Origin: Desulforamulus ruminis DSM 2154
Lineage (GTDB): Bacteria > Bacillota > Desulfotomaculia > Desulfotomaculales > Desulfotomaculaceae
Direction: 5' to 3'
DNA: 64,000 nucleotides
NCBI RefSeq assembly: GCF_000215085.1
Contig: NC_015589.1
Coordinates: 1,798,001-1,862,000 of the forward strand
The position numbers and the translations under genes are program-made. Shown here in pieces: positions 19,095 through 27,556 of the stretch (the first letter of the stretch is position 1; every line of letters begins with the position of its first letter). The notes under the pieces are model-generated. The model searched no databases, was not told the origin of the DNA, and saw only the letters and a program-made list of their open reading frames with translations.

Positions 19095-19316
19095 GGTGTG
19101 GTGATACGCTTTGGGGTATTTCTTATAGGCCGGCTTTCAGTTGTCAGCTATAGGCTATTGGTTTAAGGATTGAGAACCGACAACCGATAGCCAAAAGCCG
19201 ATGACCGGACCCCGGATAGATACAGCATGAGCACTAACGGCTTAGTTCGCCTCGGGCCAGGGAATGGGTGTCCAGGGCTTCGAAACCAAAACAGCGGTAG
19301 ATATAGCCTAATAAGG
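19095..19316 (+). repeat. Copy 2 of duplicated 224-bp segment
   Basis: Partner of 16243-16466. This copy contains the intact 3' end of the AlbA_2 gene (19234-19316) and the spacer that originally should have separated rlmI from it. The spacer contains degenerate head-to-head motifs (GTTGTCAGCTATAGGC against GCCAAAAGCCGATGACC). Confidence 0.9.
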
Positions 19317-20406
19317 GGTCGGCAATCTGCCGGGAGTTTTCCATTTCTTTCACTTCCACCGGGGAAAAACCGTAGGGCAGAATAATATCGGAATAAGTAC
19401 ACTGGGGCTGGGGAAACCGGAGGTAGAAATCAAAAAACTTCGGATCATCCAACCCCTTGTTTAATATGTTTTCCAAACTGACTTTGGGAATGAACAATCC
19501 CATATACCCGGCAAAGCGGTAAACCTCCCGGGTCAGTTTAAGGGTGCGCAGGAGGGCCATTTGCAAGGCCCGGTAATCCAGGAAATCCAGTTCCAGGGGT
19601 TCGCTCTGGCGGTTCAACTGCTTGAGGGAGGTGGGAATCGGGCAGGAATAAGTGATGACCCCGGAACGAAGAATCTCCAGCCGGTGATTTTCCAACTCAA
19701 AGGAAAAGCCCTCCGGGTGGAAGCGGATGCTTTTGGGGAGAGTATGCTTCCAGATGTTTTGCGCCATTTTTTTGAGACGGGTAATCCGCTCGGGAACAAA
19801 AAAAGGTTTGATTAAATCTAAATTTAAAGGCACCGGGCAGCACACCACCCGGAACAAAACTTCCTCCGCAGCGGTCTTTTGCAGTTTGCGGTTGACAAAA
19901 GCCTTGACTTCGTTTTTATTATGAACACTTTTTTCAAAAAGTCGGTCCAAAATGTGACGGTCGGTTTCCGCCAAGGGATCGGATCCTTCCATGTTTCTCC
20001 GGTAGATGCGGCCGTCCTTGGTGATATGAGGCGGGTAGGCGCTTTCATCCACCCGGACCACCAGGATACCCCGGTCCGGATCGGACGATTTTTTAATCAG
20101 TTTGGAGGAAAAAATAGGTACCGGGCTGATATGATCCCGGCAGATATTCCGGAAACGGTCCTTGGGATCCCGGGTCATGCTGATGCCGGGGAAAGAGGTA
20201 GGAACGTTCCGGGGATTGCGGGCATTGGCGCCAATAATAATCCAGCCGCCAAAGGTATTGGCAAAGCTGGCCACGATTTTTCCCAGATGGGTGGGAAAAT
20301 CTTCTTTGTATTCTACATGAAGACCTTCGGATATTTCTTCGTCAATAAGTTTATTCAGGTCCTCTTCCTCCAGGTGCTCCAGGGGTTTGTTAAAGGGATT
20401 AATCAT
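19234..20406 (-). CDS. AlbA_2 (Schlafen-type) domain protein
   Basis: A 390-residue cytoplasmic protein. The N-terminal region (about 10-135) has EGLHVEYKEDFPTHLGKI, FANTFGGWIIIGAN and later GRIYRRN, typical of the AlbA_2 putative nucleic-acid-binding domain. The rest is not recognised. ATG 20406 is preceded by GGAGGGCCT; the frame is open further upstream without an SD. AlbA_2 proteins occur as regulators and in defence loci, but no such neighbours are seen here. A fragment of a diverged homologue lies in duplication copy 1. Confidence 0.75.
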   Translation of the reverse strand: MINPFNKPLEHLEEEDLNKLIDEEISEGLHVEYKEDFPTHLGKIVASFANTFGGWIIIGANARNPRNVPTSFPGISMTRDPKDRFRNICRDHISPVPIFSSKLIKKSSDPDRGILVVRVDESAYPPHITKDGRIYRRNMEGSDPLAETDRHILDRLFEKSVHNKNEVKAFVNRKLQKTAAEEVLFRVVCCPVPLNLDLIKPFFVPERITRLKKMAQNIWKHTLPKSIRFHPEGFSFELENHRLEILRSGVITYSCPIPTSLKQLNRQSEPLELDFLDYRALQMALLRTLKLTREVYRFAGYMGLFIPKVSLENILNKGLDDPKFFDFYLRFPQPQCTYSDIILPYGFSPVEVKEMENSRQIADPLLGYIYRCFGFEALDTHSLARGELSR

Positions 20407-20517
20407 AGGCCCTCCATAACGGCAAAAATCTGCAAAAAATTTCTTTGTTCTTTTCATTATAGAATACTTTGGCGGCAAGATAAAGAAAACAAACCGCATC
20501 GGGTTTGTTTCTTCAGG

Positions 20518-21930
20518 CTATTTCATTATTTTCTTAATCACCGTTCGGGCGCCGGCTCCGGCCATGCTGGCAAAGCCGCTGTGTTTGACGAGAATTTCTT
20601 CCAAGGCAATCACCACGGCGTCCAGTTGTTCCCGGGTTACGGTGAGAGGGGGTTCCATGCGGATCACATTGGGGTTATTCAGGGTATAAGCGGTAATAAT
20701 CCGGTGCTGATTAAACAATTCCCCGGCAATCAGGCTGCCCATATATTCCTGAATAAGTTGATCCACCTTCTTTAAGGTGAGTACAAAACGGCGATTCTGG
20801 AGATTGGGCTGTTGAAATTCCAACCCAATCATCAATCCCCGGCCCCGAACTTCTTTTAACAAAGGATATTTTTCTTTCAGCCGGTTCAGCTTGCTCTTAA
20901 AATATTCGCCCTTTTCCTTTGCCTGTTGGCACAGGTTCTGGTTTAATAAAACCTCAATGGTTTTCAGGGCTACGGCGCAGGCCAGGGTGTTGCCGCCAAA
21001 GGTGGAGGTGTGCAGGAGGGCCCGGTCCATGTTGCCGTAGGCCTTACGCCAAAGTTCATCGCTGGTGATATAGGCCCCGGCGGGGATCAGGCCGCCTCCC
21101 AGGGATTTGGCCAGACACAGGATATCCGGCACCAAGTCTTCGGCTTCACTGGCAAAGAAGGTGCCGGTTCGTCCGAAGCCGGTCTGGACTTCATCGGCAA
21201 TCAAAAGGGTGCCGTACTGGGCGCAAAGGTTTTTCGCCCTGGCTAAATAGCGGGGCGGCGGCTCGATAATGCCGCCTTCGCCCTGAATCGGTTCAATGAT
21301 AAAGGCCGCGGCCTCCCGGGAGGAAAGCTGCTGCTGCAGGGCGGAGAGGTCGCCGAAGGGAACCGCCGCACACTCCTGCATTAAAGGCCGAAAAGGGGAT
21401 TGATATTTGTCACGGCCGGTCACCGAGAGGGCGCCAAAGGTTTTGCCGTGGAAAGAGTTGATACAGTAAATGAATTTTTGGCGGCCGGTTGCTATCCGGG
21501 CCAGCTTTAGGGCGCCCTCCACCGCCTCGGCCCCGCTGTTGCAAAAAAAGCTTCGCTGCAAGGGACCCGGAGCCAGTTGAGCCAGGTTATGGGCCAGGGC
21601 GGCGGCCAGGCTGTTCAGCGAAGTCTGCAGGAGGTTGGGTCTGCTGTGGACCTTTTCCAGCACCGCCACAATCTCCGGATGATTATGGCCAAGATTTAAG
21701 GCCCCGTAACCCCCTAAAAAATCCAGATATTCATTGCCCTGGGCGTCAAAAACCGATACGCCGCTGGCGGAAGTAAAGGATTGATCGAAATTCAACAGTC
21801 CAAGCATGGTCAGCAGGCTGGCGTTTAAATACCGGCGATGAAAATCCTTCACTTGTTGTTGATCCAGTTCCAGGGCCTGCTCCAGGGTAAAGGTCTCGTA
21901 ACCTTCTTTCGGCTGTGGACGGTGAGGCAT
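20518..21930 (-). CDS. Class III aminotransferase, putrescine/ornithine aminotransferase-like
   Basis: A 470-residue PLP enzyme. Visible are YLDFLGGYGALNLGHNHP, FCNSGAEAVEGALKLAR (PLP phosphate), INSFHGKTFGALSVTG, EPIQGEGGI, LIADEVQTGFGRTG and LAKSLGGGLIPAG with the Schiff-base lysine. The N-terminal 40-residue extension and overall length match the putrescine aminotransferase (YgjG-like) group better than ArgD. ATG 21930 has AAGGAG about 14 bases upstream; longer in-frame starts lack an SD. It stands alone and divergent from the ylxM operon. Confidence 0.8.
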   Translation of the reverse strand: MPHRPQPKEGYETFTLEQALELDQQQVKDFHRRYLNASLLTMLGLLNFDQSFTSASGVSVFDAQGNEYLDFLGGYGALNLGHNHPEIVAVLEKVHSRPNLLQTSLNSLAAALAHNLAQLAPGPLQRSFFCNSGAEAVEGALKLARIATGRQKFIYCINSFHGKTFGALSVTGRDKYQSPFRPLMQECAAVPFGDLSALQQQLSSREAAAFIIEPIQGEGGIIEPPPRYLARAKNLCAQYGTLLIADEVQTGFGRTGTFFASEAEDLVPDILCLAKSLGGGLIPAGAYITSDELWRKAYGNMDRALLHTSTFGGNTLACAVALKTIEVLLNQNLCQQAKEKGEYFKSKLNRLKEKYPLLKEVRGRGLMIGLEFQQPNLQNRRFVLTLKKVDQLIQEYMGSLIAGELFNQHRIITAYTLNNPNVIRMEPPLTVTREQLDAVVIALEEILVKHSGFASMAGAGARTVIKKIMK

Positions 21931-22030
21931 CTTTTTCACACTCCTTAAAAGCATTATATATAAGATCATATGTGGACGGGCCGGACAAATGCTTCTTTTT
22001 TGACAAATATCCACTGTAAGATGAAATACC

Positions 22031-22059
22031 TTGACATGCAAAGAAGCCTTTTGTAAAAT
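22031..22059 (+). promoter_or_regulatory. SigA-type promoter of the ylxM-ffh operon
   Basis: TTGACA (22031-22036), a 17-base spacer and TAAAAT (22054-22059), about 70 bp before the start of ylxM. Confidence 0.8.
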
Positions 22060-22128
22060 ATAAGATATTGTAAAGTGAAAATCCTTTATAGTAAATCCTC
22101 ATTTCGGAAAAAGAGGAGGGACTAAACT

Positions 22129-22485
22129 CTGAAGGAATTTCATAAAATCAACATGCTTTATGATTTTTACGGCAGTCTTCTCACAGAGAAACAGCAGCGC
22201 TTTATTGAGTTGTATTATGCCGACGATTTGTCCCTGGGGGAAATCGCCGAACAATTTGGCGTTACCCGGCAGGCCGTGCACGACACTTTGAAAAGAGCGG
22301 AGCAAACCCTGGTGCATTACGAAGGGAAGCTGGGCCTGGTGGACAAATTCAATGGGGAAGCCAAGTCTTTGAAAAACATTCTGGTCCTGCTGCATGAATA
22401 CCAGGAGGGCAGCAATGCCGAGGGATTGGTTCAGGCCAGGGAATTATTGCAGTCTATGCTGCTAAACCGGCAGGATGTAGAATGA
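22129..22485 (+). CDS. ylxM: YlxM/p13-type SRP-associated HTH protein, probable CTG start
   Basis: A 118-residue sigma-70-region-4-like helix-turn-helix protein (LSLGEIAEQFGVTRQAVHDTLKRAE) found directly before ffh in Firmicutes and thought to modulate SRP. ATG 22153 has no SD at a workable distance. The strong SD GAGGAGGG (22113-22120) is 8 bases before CTG 22129, which adds KEFHKIN, residues that fit the family N-terminus. An in-frame stop at 22123 excludes anything longer. It lies 50 bp before ffh. Confidence 0.88.
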   Translation: MKEFHKINMLYDFYGSLLTEKQQRFIELYYADDLSLGEIAEQFGVTRQAVHDTLKRAEQTLVHYEGKLGLVDKFNGEAKSLKNILVLLHEYQEGSNAEGLVQARELLQSMLLNRQDVE

Positions 22486-22535
22486 GCATATAATAGGGTC
22501 CACGTTTGAATTTTGTGGAGGGAAGGAGGCGTCTC

Positions 22536-23891
22536 ATGTTTCAGGGTCTTGGAGATCGCTTGGAGGTCATTTTTAAATCCTTAAAAGGAAAAGGGCGCCT
22601 AACGGCAGAGGACGTCAGCCAGGCCATGCGGGAAGTTAAGATGGCCCTTCTGGAAGCGGACGTTAACTTCAAGGTAGTTAAGGAATTTGTGGCTCAGGTT
22701 AAGGAACGGGCCATTGGTCAGGATGTGCTGGAGAGTTTAAGTCCGGCCCAACAGGTCATAAAAATTGTTAAAGAGGAATTAACGGAGCTTTTAGGGGGCA
22801 CTCAGTCCAAAATCAACATTGCCTCTAAGCCTCCCACCATTATTATGCTGGTGGGTCTGCAGGGGGCCGGGAAAACCACCACTGCGGGCAAGCTGGCCAA
22901 ATTGTTAAGCAAACAAGGGCGCAGACCTTTGCTGGTGGCGGCGGATATTTACCGTCCGGCGGCCATTAAGCAGCTTCAGGTGCTGGGCGAGCAGTTAAAA
23001 ATGCCGGTGTTTACCCTGGGTCAGGAAAACCCGGTAAAAATTGCCCAGGCAGCGGTGGAAGACGCCAACAGCACCGGCAGGGACTTGGTCATTATTGATA
23101 CCGCCGGCCGGCTGCATATTAATGAAGAATTGATGGATGAACTGGCCAATATTAAAGGCACGGTGAAGCCCCATGAGATCCTGCTGGTGGTGGATGCCAT
23201 GACCGGCCAGGAGGCTGTGAACGTAGCCGACAGTTTCAATCAGAAACTGGGTCTGGACGGAATCATTATGACCAAGCTGGACGGCGATGCCCGGGGCGGC
23301 GCCGCTTTATCCGTGCGCAAGGTAACCGGTTGTCCCATTAAATTTGCCGGCATGGGTGAAAAACTGGATGCCCTGGAGCCCTTTCATCCGGACCGGATGG
23401 CGGATCGCATCCTGGGCATGGGGGATATGCTGACGTTGATCGAAAAAGCCCAGGCTAATTTTGATGCGGAGCAGGCGGCAAAATTAAACCAAAAAATCCG
23501 CAAGGCGGATTTTAACCTGGAAGACTTTTTGGATCAAATGCAGCAGGTGAAAAAGCTGGGCCCCCTGGAGCAGGTCTTGGGCATGATCCCGGGTATGGGC
23601 AAATTAACCAAACAACTTAAGGACCAGCAGATTGATGAAAAGGAACTGGGCCAAGTAGAGGCCATTATTCATTCCATGACACCCTGGGAACGGCAGCATC
23701 CGGAACGGATTGACGGCAGCCGGAAAAAACGGATTGCCCGGGGCAGCGGCAACCGGGTGCAGGACATCAATCAATTGTTAAAGCAGTTTGAGCAGACCAA
23801 AAAAATGATGAAGCAGCTTTCCGGTTTGACCAAAGGTGGCGGTAAGGGAGGTAAAGGCGGGCGCAAGATGCCGAAATTGCCTTTCTTCTAA
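22536..23891 (+). CDS. ffh: Signal recognition particle protein Ffh
   Basis: A 451-residue GTPase binding 4.5S/6S-like SRP RNA and signal sequences. N domain: about 1-95. G domain: GLQGAGKTTTAGKLA (G1), DTAGRLHI (G3), TKLDGDARGG (G4). M domain: from about 300, with MIPGMGK, the methionine-rich helices and SGN in RGSGNRVQDIN for RNA binding. The tail is Lys/Gly-rich. ATG 22536 follows GGAAGGAGG. Confidence 0.97.
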   Translation: MFQGLGDRLEVIFKSLKGKGRLTAEDVSQAMREVKMALLEADVNFKVVKEFVAQVKERAIGQDVLESLSPAQQVIKIVKEELTELLGGTQSKINIASKPPTIIMLVGLQGAGKTTTAGKLAKLLSKQGRRPLLVAADIYRPAAIKQLQVLGEQLKMPVFTLGQENPVKIAQAAVEDANSTGRDLVIIDTAGRLHINEELMDELANIKGTVKPHEILLVVDAMTGQEAVNVADSFNQKLGLDGIIMTKLDGDARGGAALSVRKVTGCPIKFAGMGEKLDALEPFHPDRMADRILGMGDMLTLIEKAQANFDAEQAAKLNQKIRKADFNLEDFLDQMQQVKKLGPLEQVLGMIPGMGKLTKQLKDQQIDEKELGQVEAIIHSMTPWERQHPERIDGSRKKRIARGSGNRVQDINQLLKQFEQTKKMMKQLSGLTKGGGKGGKGGRKMPKLPFF

Positions 23892-23938
23892 AAAATTTAA
23901 ATCCTAACATCATGGCATTTAGATAAGCTCTTAAAGAA

Positions 23939-24050
23939 TTGAACACGGATTGAACGAACTGCAGGATTTACACGGGTTTTGGAAATGATTTTAATATAAT
24001 TTATAAGATCCGCGTAAATCCGTCAAATCCGTAAAAATCCGCGTTCTATT
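23939..24050. repeat. Palindromic ACGGATT/AATCCGT repeat, copy A
   Basis: The outer arms are GAACACGGATTGAACG and ATCCGCGTTCTATT. Repeated AATCCGT-like units fill the right arm. This copy sits between ffh and rpsP, inside an otherwise compact operon, and could form a large hairpin in the mRNA. Compare copies B-E. Confidence 0.85.
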
Positions 24051-24114
24051 AAAACGCTATTGAAAGCGGTGAAAACTTCCGCTGGGATATCATACAAGGA
24101 GGTGAAGTACCGAC

Positions 24115-24384
24115 ATGTCTGTAAAAATTCGTCTGAAACGGATGGGGGCCAAGAAAAACCCCTTTTACCGTATCGTAGTGGCTGATTCCCGTTCTCCACG
24201 TGACGGTCGTTTCATTGAGGAAATTGGCTATTATGACCCCATTAAGAAACCCGCTGAGGTTAAGATTGACGAAGCCAAAGCTCAACAGTGGTTGAAAAAT
24301 GGCGCTCAGCTTTCTGATACCGCCAAATCCTTGTTCGTAAAAGCCGGCATTGTTAGTGGCAAAACCAAAACCAACGAGGCCTAA
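24115..24384 (+). CDS. rpsP: 30S ribosomal protein S16
   Basis: An 89-residue ribosomal protein. [20 protein letters not shown] and [19 protein letters not shown] are diagnostic of S16. ATG 24115 follows AAGGAGGTGA. Confidence 0.97.
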   Translation: MSVKIRLKRMGAKKNPFYRIVVADSRSPRDGRFIEEIGYYDPIKKPAEVKIDEAKAQQWLKNGAQLSDTAKSLFVKAGIVSGKTKTNEA

Positions 24385-24406
24385 GGTTACAGGGAGGTCC
24401 GAAGCT

Positions 24407-24634
24407 GTGAAAGAACTTGTTGAAATTCTGGCCAAAGCCCTGGTAGACCAACCGGAAGAGGTTGCGGTGACCATGGTGGAGAAAGAAAGATCCGTGGTGA
24501 TTGAACTGCGAGTGGCGCCTGATGACATGGGAAAAGTCATTGGCAAACAGGGTCGAATCGCTCGGGCCATTCGTTCGGTGGTTAAGGCTGCGGCTACCAA
24601 GCAGCGTAAGAAAGTCGTAGTAGAAATTATTTAA
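24407..24634 (+). CDS. khpA: KH-domain RNA-binding protein KhpA
   Basis: A 75-residue single KH-domain protein (YlqC family) with the GxxG loop in [14 protein letters not shown]. It works with KhpB in RNA binding and cell-division/envelope control in Firmicutes. GTG 24407 follows GGGAGGTCC. It lies 22 bp after rpsP. Confidence 0.93.
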   Translation: MKELVEILAKALVDQPEEVAVTMVEKERSVVIELRVAPDDMGKVIGKQGRIARAIRSVVKAAATKQRKKVVVEII

Positions 24635-24644
24635 CCGGTTTTGC

Positions 24645-24676
24645 GGGATAAAGGGAGCTTGGGCTCCCTTTATCTG
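24645..24676 (+). terminator. Hairpin between khpA and ylqD
   Basis: GATAAAGGGAGC-ttgg-GCTCCCTTTATC is a perfect 12-bp stem but lacks a clear T-run. It may attenuate or stabilise rather than terminate. Confidence 0.5.
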
Positions 24677-24711
24677 CCATTAGCCGGTACTGTTAATGGG
24701 GGTCGCCGGAT

Positions 24712-25134
24712 TTGCTGAAAATCACCCGGCCCGTACTGGTTAAAGTACGGGTTACCGATGGTTATAAAAAGAATTTGGCTCAGGAATTGCAAGAGAGCAT
24801 CGCCCGGCTGGAACTGGAACTCCGCCAGTTGGAGCTGCAGGCGCGTAAACTGGAAGAAATGGCCAAGAAAAATCCCGGCGGGGTGCAGGCCGCTTTGGTC
24901 CAATTGGAACAGGAGAAGCAGAAACGGTTGGATAAGCGCTTGGAACTGCTGGATAATATAAAGGAAATCGGGCGCCTGCCCAATGGCAGCGAGGTCCTGC
25001 AGGGCAAGGTGGAAAGTATTGTGGATGTTCAGGTAGGGGACGACTGGCGGAAACTGATGTCGGCCGAAGTTGTCATTAAAGATGGCAGAGTGGTGGAAAT
25101 CCGCTCGCCCAAGCCGGAGGTTGACCATGACTGA
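24712..25134 (+). CDS. ylqD: YlqD family protein
   Basis: A 140-residue protein with a long central coiled coil (about 20-90, rich in Glu, Leu, Gln, Lys) and a short beta-rich C-terminus (LQGKVESIVDVQVGDDW). The gene is conserved between khpA and rimM in Firmicutes; function unknown. TTG 24712 follows a weak GGGGGT SD. It overlaps rimM by 8 bases. Confidence 0.85.
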   Translation: MLKITRPVLVKVRVTDGYKKNLAQELQESIARLELELRQLELQARKLEEMAKKNPGGVQAALVQLEQEKQKRLDKRLELLDNIKEIGRLPNGSEVLQGKVESIVDVQVGDDWRKLMSAEVVIKDGRVVEIRSPKPEVDHD

Positions 25135-25633
25135 GCAATACATTACCGTGGGGGAAATCGTGAATACCCAGGGCATCCGGGGTGAAGTCCGGGTACTGCC
25201 TACCACCGATTATCCCGAACGTTTTCAAAGCACTACAAAAATATTAGTCCTATTACGGGATCAGCGTTTGGAATATACCATTGAGAAGGTCTGGCCGCAC
25301 AAGCAATTTATCATTGTTAAATTTGCCGAAATTCCCGATTTAAATGCCGCGGAAAAAATGAAGGGCGCTCTGTTGCAAATTACCCGCAAAGAATTGGTAG
25401 CCCTGCCCAAGGACAACTATTATATTTTTGATTTGGTGGGCTTAAAGGTCTATGAGGAGGGGCGTGAGTTGGGAGAATTGGTTCAAGTTCTGAAAACCGG
25501 AGCCAATGACGTTTATGTGATTAAGCCCCCGGAAGGAAAAGATTTGTTGCTTCCGGCCCTGAAATCGGTGGTCAAAGAGATTGACCTGGAACGGGGAAAA
25601 ATGGAAGTAAAATTACCGGACGGATTAATTTAA
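25127..25633 (+). CDS. rimM: 16S rRNA processing protein RimM
   Basis: A 168-residue 30S maturation factor. The N-terminal beta-barrel carries ITVGEIVNTQGIRGEVRVLP; the C-terminal PRC barrel has YYIFDLVGLKVYEEG, DVYVIKPPEGKDLLLPAL and a final LPDGLI. ATG 25127 overlaps the ylqD stop; longer in-frame starts would run deep into ylqD. Confidence 0.95.
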   Translation: MTEQYITVGEIVNTQGIRGEVRVLPTTDYPERFQSTTKILVLLRDQRLEYTIEKVWPHKQFIIVKFAEIPDLNAAEKMKGALLQITRKELVALPKDNYYIFDLVGLKVYEEGRELGELVQVLKTGANDVYVIKPPEGKDLLLPALKSVVKEIDLERGKMEVKLPDGLI

Positions 25634-25639
25634 GGTGAA

Positions 25640-26398
25640 ATGATGAAGATAGATATTTTAACGCTCTTTCCGCAAATGTTTGAGAGTCCCTTCAGCGCCA
25701 GTATTATTAAACGGGCGGTGGATCGGGAACTGCTGAAGATCAATACCGTCAATATCCGGGATTTTTCCCGCAACAAACATCACACGGTGGATGATACTCC
25801 CTTTGGCGGAGGCGCCGGCATGGTCATGGGTCCCGAACCCCTTTTTGAATGTTTTGACGCCCTTAAAGAAAAGCAGGGGGGTCAAGTGGGGCGCGTGGTG
25901 ATGATGTGTCCCCAGGGCGAGCCCTTTACCCAGGCTTTTGCCCGGGAACTGGCCAGGGAAGAACATTTGGTGCTTGTTTGCGGCCATTATGAAGGCATTG
26001 ATGAGCGAGTGCGCCAAAGTTTGGTTACCGATGAAATATCCATTGGTGATTATGTGCTTACCGGCGGAGAACTTCCGGCCATGGTGGTGGTGGATGCGGT
26101 GGCCCGCATGCTGCCGGGAGTTTTGGGCGAGGCTGCCAGTGCCGAAGAAGATTCCTTTTATCATGGGCTGCTGGAACACCCCCATTACACCAAACCAAGG
26201 GAATACAGGGGTATGGCGGTGCCGGAAATATTACTGTCCGGACATCATGAAAACATTCGTCAATGGCGCAGGCGCCAGTCTTTGCTGCGCACCCTTGAAC
26301 GCAGGCCGGAATTGCTCCGGGAGGTTGCCTTGCAGAAGGAGGATCGGCAGGTTTTGCTGGAACTGCTTGAGCTTTTGCAATCCCTGGATTTAAAATAA
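25640..26398 (+). CDS. trmD: tRNA (guanine37-N1)-methyltransferase
   Basis: A 252-residue SPOUT methyltransferase. It shows [40 protein letters not shown] and the trefoil-knot motif [16 protein letters not shown]. It methylates G37 of tRNAs to prevent frameshifting. ATG 25640 and 25643 are adjacent alternatives. It lies 6 bp after rimM. Confidence 0.96.
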   Translation: MMKIDILTLFPQMFESPFSASIIKRAVDRELLKINTVNIRDFSRNKHHTVDDTPFGGGAGMVMGPEPLFECFDALKEKQGGQVGRVVMMCPQGEPFTQAFARELAREEHLVLVCGHYEGIDERVRQSLVTDEISIGDYVLTGGELPAMVVVDAVARMLPGVLGEAASAEEDSFYHGLLEHPHYTKPREYRGMAVPEILLSGHHENIRQWRRRQSLLRTLERRPELLREVALQKEDRQVLLELLELLQSLDLK

Positions 26399-26409
26399 AA
26401 TAGTAAAGC

Positions 26410-26438
26410 TTGCCCCAGGTGGCAGATTATGATATAAT
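26410..26438 (+). promoter_or_regulatory. SigA-type promoter of rplS
   Basis: TTGCCC (26410-26415), a 17-base spacer and TATAAT (26433-26438). rplS thus has its own promoter although it follows trmD. Confidence 0.75.
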
Positions 26439-26444
26439 TTTTCT

Positions 26445-26516
26445 TGTTTAAGATTACGGGCGGTCCGCTGCCTTTTAAGAAGGTACGAACGTCTAGGCGA
26501 GGAAGGAGGGTAATGA
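26445..26516 (+). promoter_or_regulatory. Putative L19 ribosomal-protein leader
   Basis: A roughly 70-base leader between the rplS promoter and its start. It contains GCGGTCCGC, CCTT-ttaag-AAGG, ACGTCTAGGCGAGGAAGGAGG (two parts: ACGTCTAGGCGAG then the SD). Autoregulatory L19 leaders are known from Firmicutes. The match is by position and general shape only. Confidence 0.45.
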
Positions 26517-26864
26517 ATGAATCTTGTTCAGTCTTTGGAACAGGAACAGTTGAAAAGCAATATTCCTTCTTTCAAACCTGGTGATACCGTTAAAGTGCAC
26601 TACAAGGTTATTGAAGGTAGCCGTGAGCGTATTCAGGTATTTGAAGGGGTTGTCATTCGCCGTCGTGGCGGCGGCCTCAGCGAAACTTTTACTGTTCGCC
26701 GTGTCTCTTACGGAGTGGGTGTTGAGAGGACCTTTCCTCTTCATGCTCCTAAAATTGACAAAATTGAAGTGGCCCGTCGCGGTAAAGTGCGGAGAGCCAG
26801 ACTTTACTACCTGCGCAGCCTGCGTGGTAAAAAAGCACGTATTAAAGAACTTACCACTCGATAA
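26517..26864 (+). CDS. rplS: 50S ribosomal protein L19
   Basis: A 115-residue ribosomal protein. [50 protein letters not shown] and the basic [19 protein letters not shown] end are typical of L19, located at the 30S-50S interface. ATG 26517 follows GGAAGGAGGGTAATGA. Confidence 0.97.
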   Translation: MNLVQSLEQEQLKSNIPSFKPGDTVKVHYKVIEGSRERIQVFEGVVIRRRGGGLSETFTVRRVSYGVGVERTFPLHAPKIDKIEVARRGKVRRARLYYLRSLRGKKARIKELTTR

Positions 26865-26868
26865 ACTA

Positions 26869-26896
26869 AGGGGGACTGCCCAACAGTCCCCTTTTT
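26869..26896 (+). terminator. Terminator after rplS
   Basis: GGGGACTG-cccaa-CAGTCCCC is followed by TTTTT. Confidence 0.9.
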
Positions 26897-26917
26897 GGCT
26901 TTTTAGGAGGAATTTCT

Positions 26918-27475
26918 ATGGATCAACTGGACTCTCAGCAGGAACTGCAAGTGGAGAAAAAGCCTAAGAAATCAGCCATCCGGGAAATGATGGAGTCTGT
27001 TGTCATAGCGGTGCTGCTGGCCGTTATCATCCGGCTGTTTATCCTTGAACCTTTTTATATTCCTTCGGGCTCCATGGAACCGACACTGATGGTGGGCGAC
27101 CGGATCATTGTGAGCAAGGTGACCTATCACCTTCGGGACCCCAAGCCGGGCGACATTGTGGTATTTAAATACCCCGAGGACCCCAGCCGTAATTTTGTAA
27201 AAAGGTTAATTGCCGTGGGTGGAGATACCATAGAAATAAAGGATAGTGTTTTATATATTAATAACCAGCCGGTTCCGGAGCCTTACCTGCCGGCAGGACT
27301 TAAGTTTGCCGATTATGGCCCCGAAAAGGTGCCCCTGAATCACTATTTTATGATGGGTGATAACCGGAATAACAGTGACGACAGCAGGGTATGGGGCTTT
27401 TTGGACCGGAATTTAATCGTCGGAAAGGCCGAAGTCATTTATTGGCCCGTGGGTCAGATTGGACTGGCCAAATAA
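26918..27475 (+). CDS. lepB: Signal peptidase I
   Basis: A 185-residue membrane protease with one N-terminal membrane anchor (about 25-45). Catalytic Ser52 lies in IPSGSMEPTL and the general base Lys95 in RNFVKRLIAVGGD; MGDNRNNSDDSR is the conserved box D/E. It removes signal peptides from secreted proteins. ATG 26918 follows TAGGAGG. Confidence 0.95.
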   Translation: MDQLDSQQELQVEKKPKKSAIREMMESVVIAVLLAVIIRLFILEPFYIPSGSMEPTLMVGDRIIVSKVTYHLRDPKPGDIVVFKYPEDPSRNFVKRLIAVGGDTIEIKDSVLYINNQPVPEPYLPAGLKFADYGPEKVPLNHYFMMGDNRNNSDDSRVWGFLDRNLIVGKAEVIYWPVGQIGLAK

Positions 27476-27556
27476 AAATTCGCTATGAAGCTTTCGTGGG
27501 GGTCATTTCTGGGTAAACTCTTACGGAAGCTTTTGTCTTATATTGGAGGGACCCTG

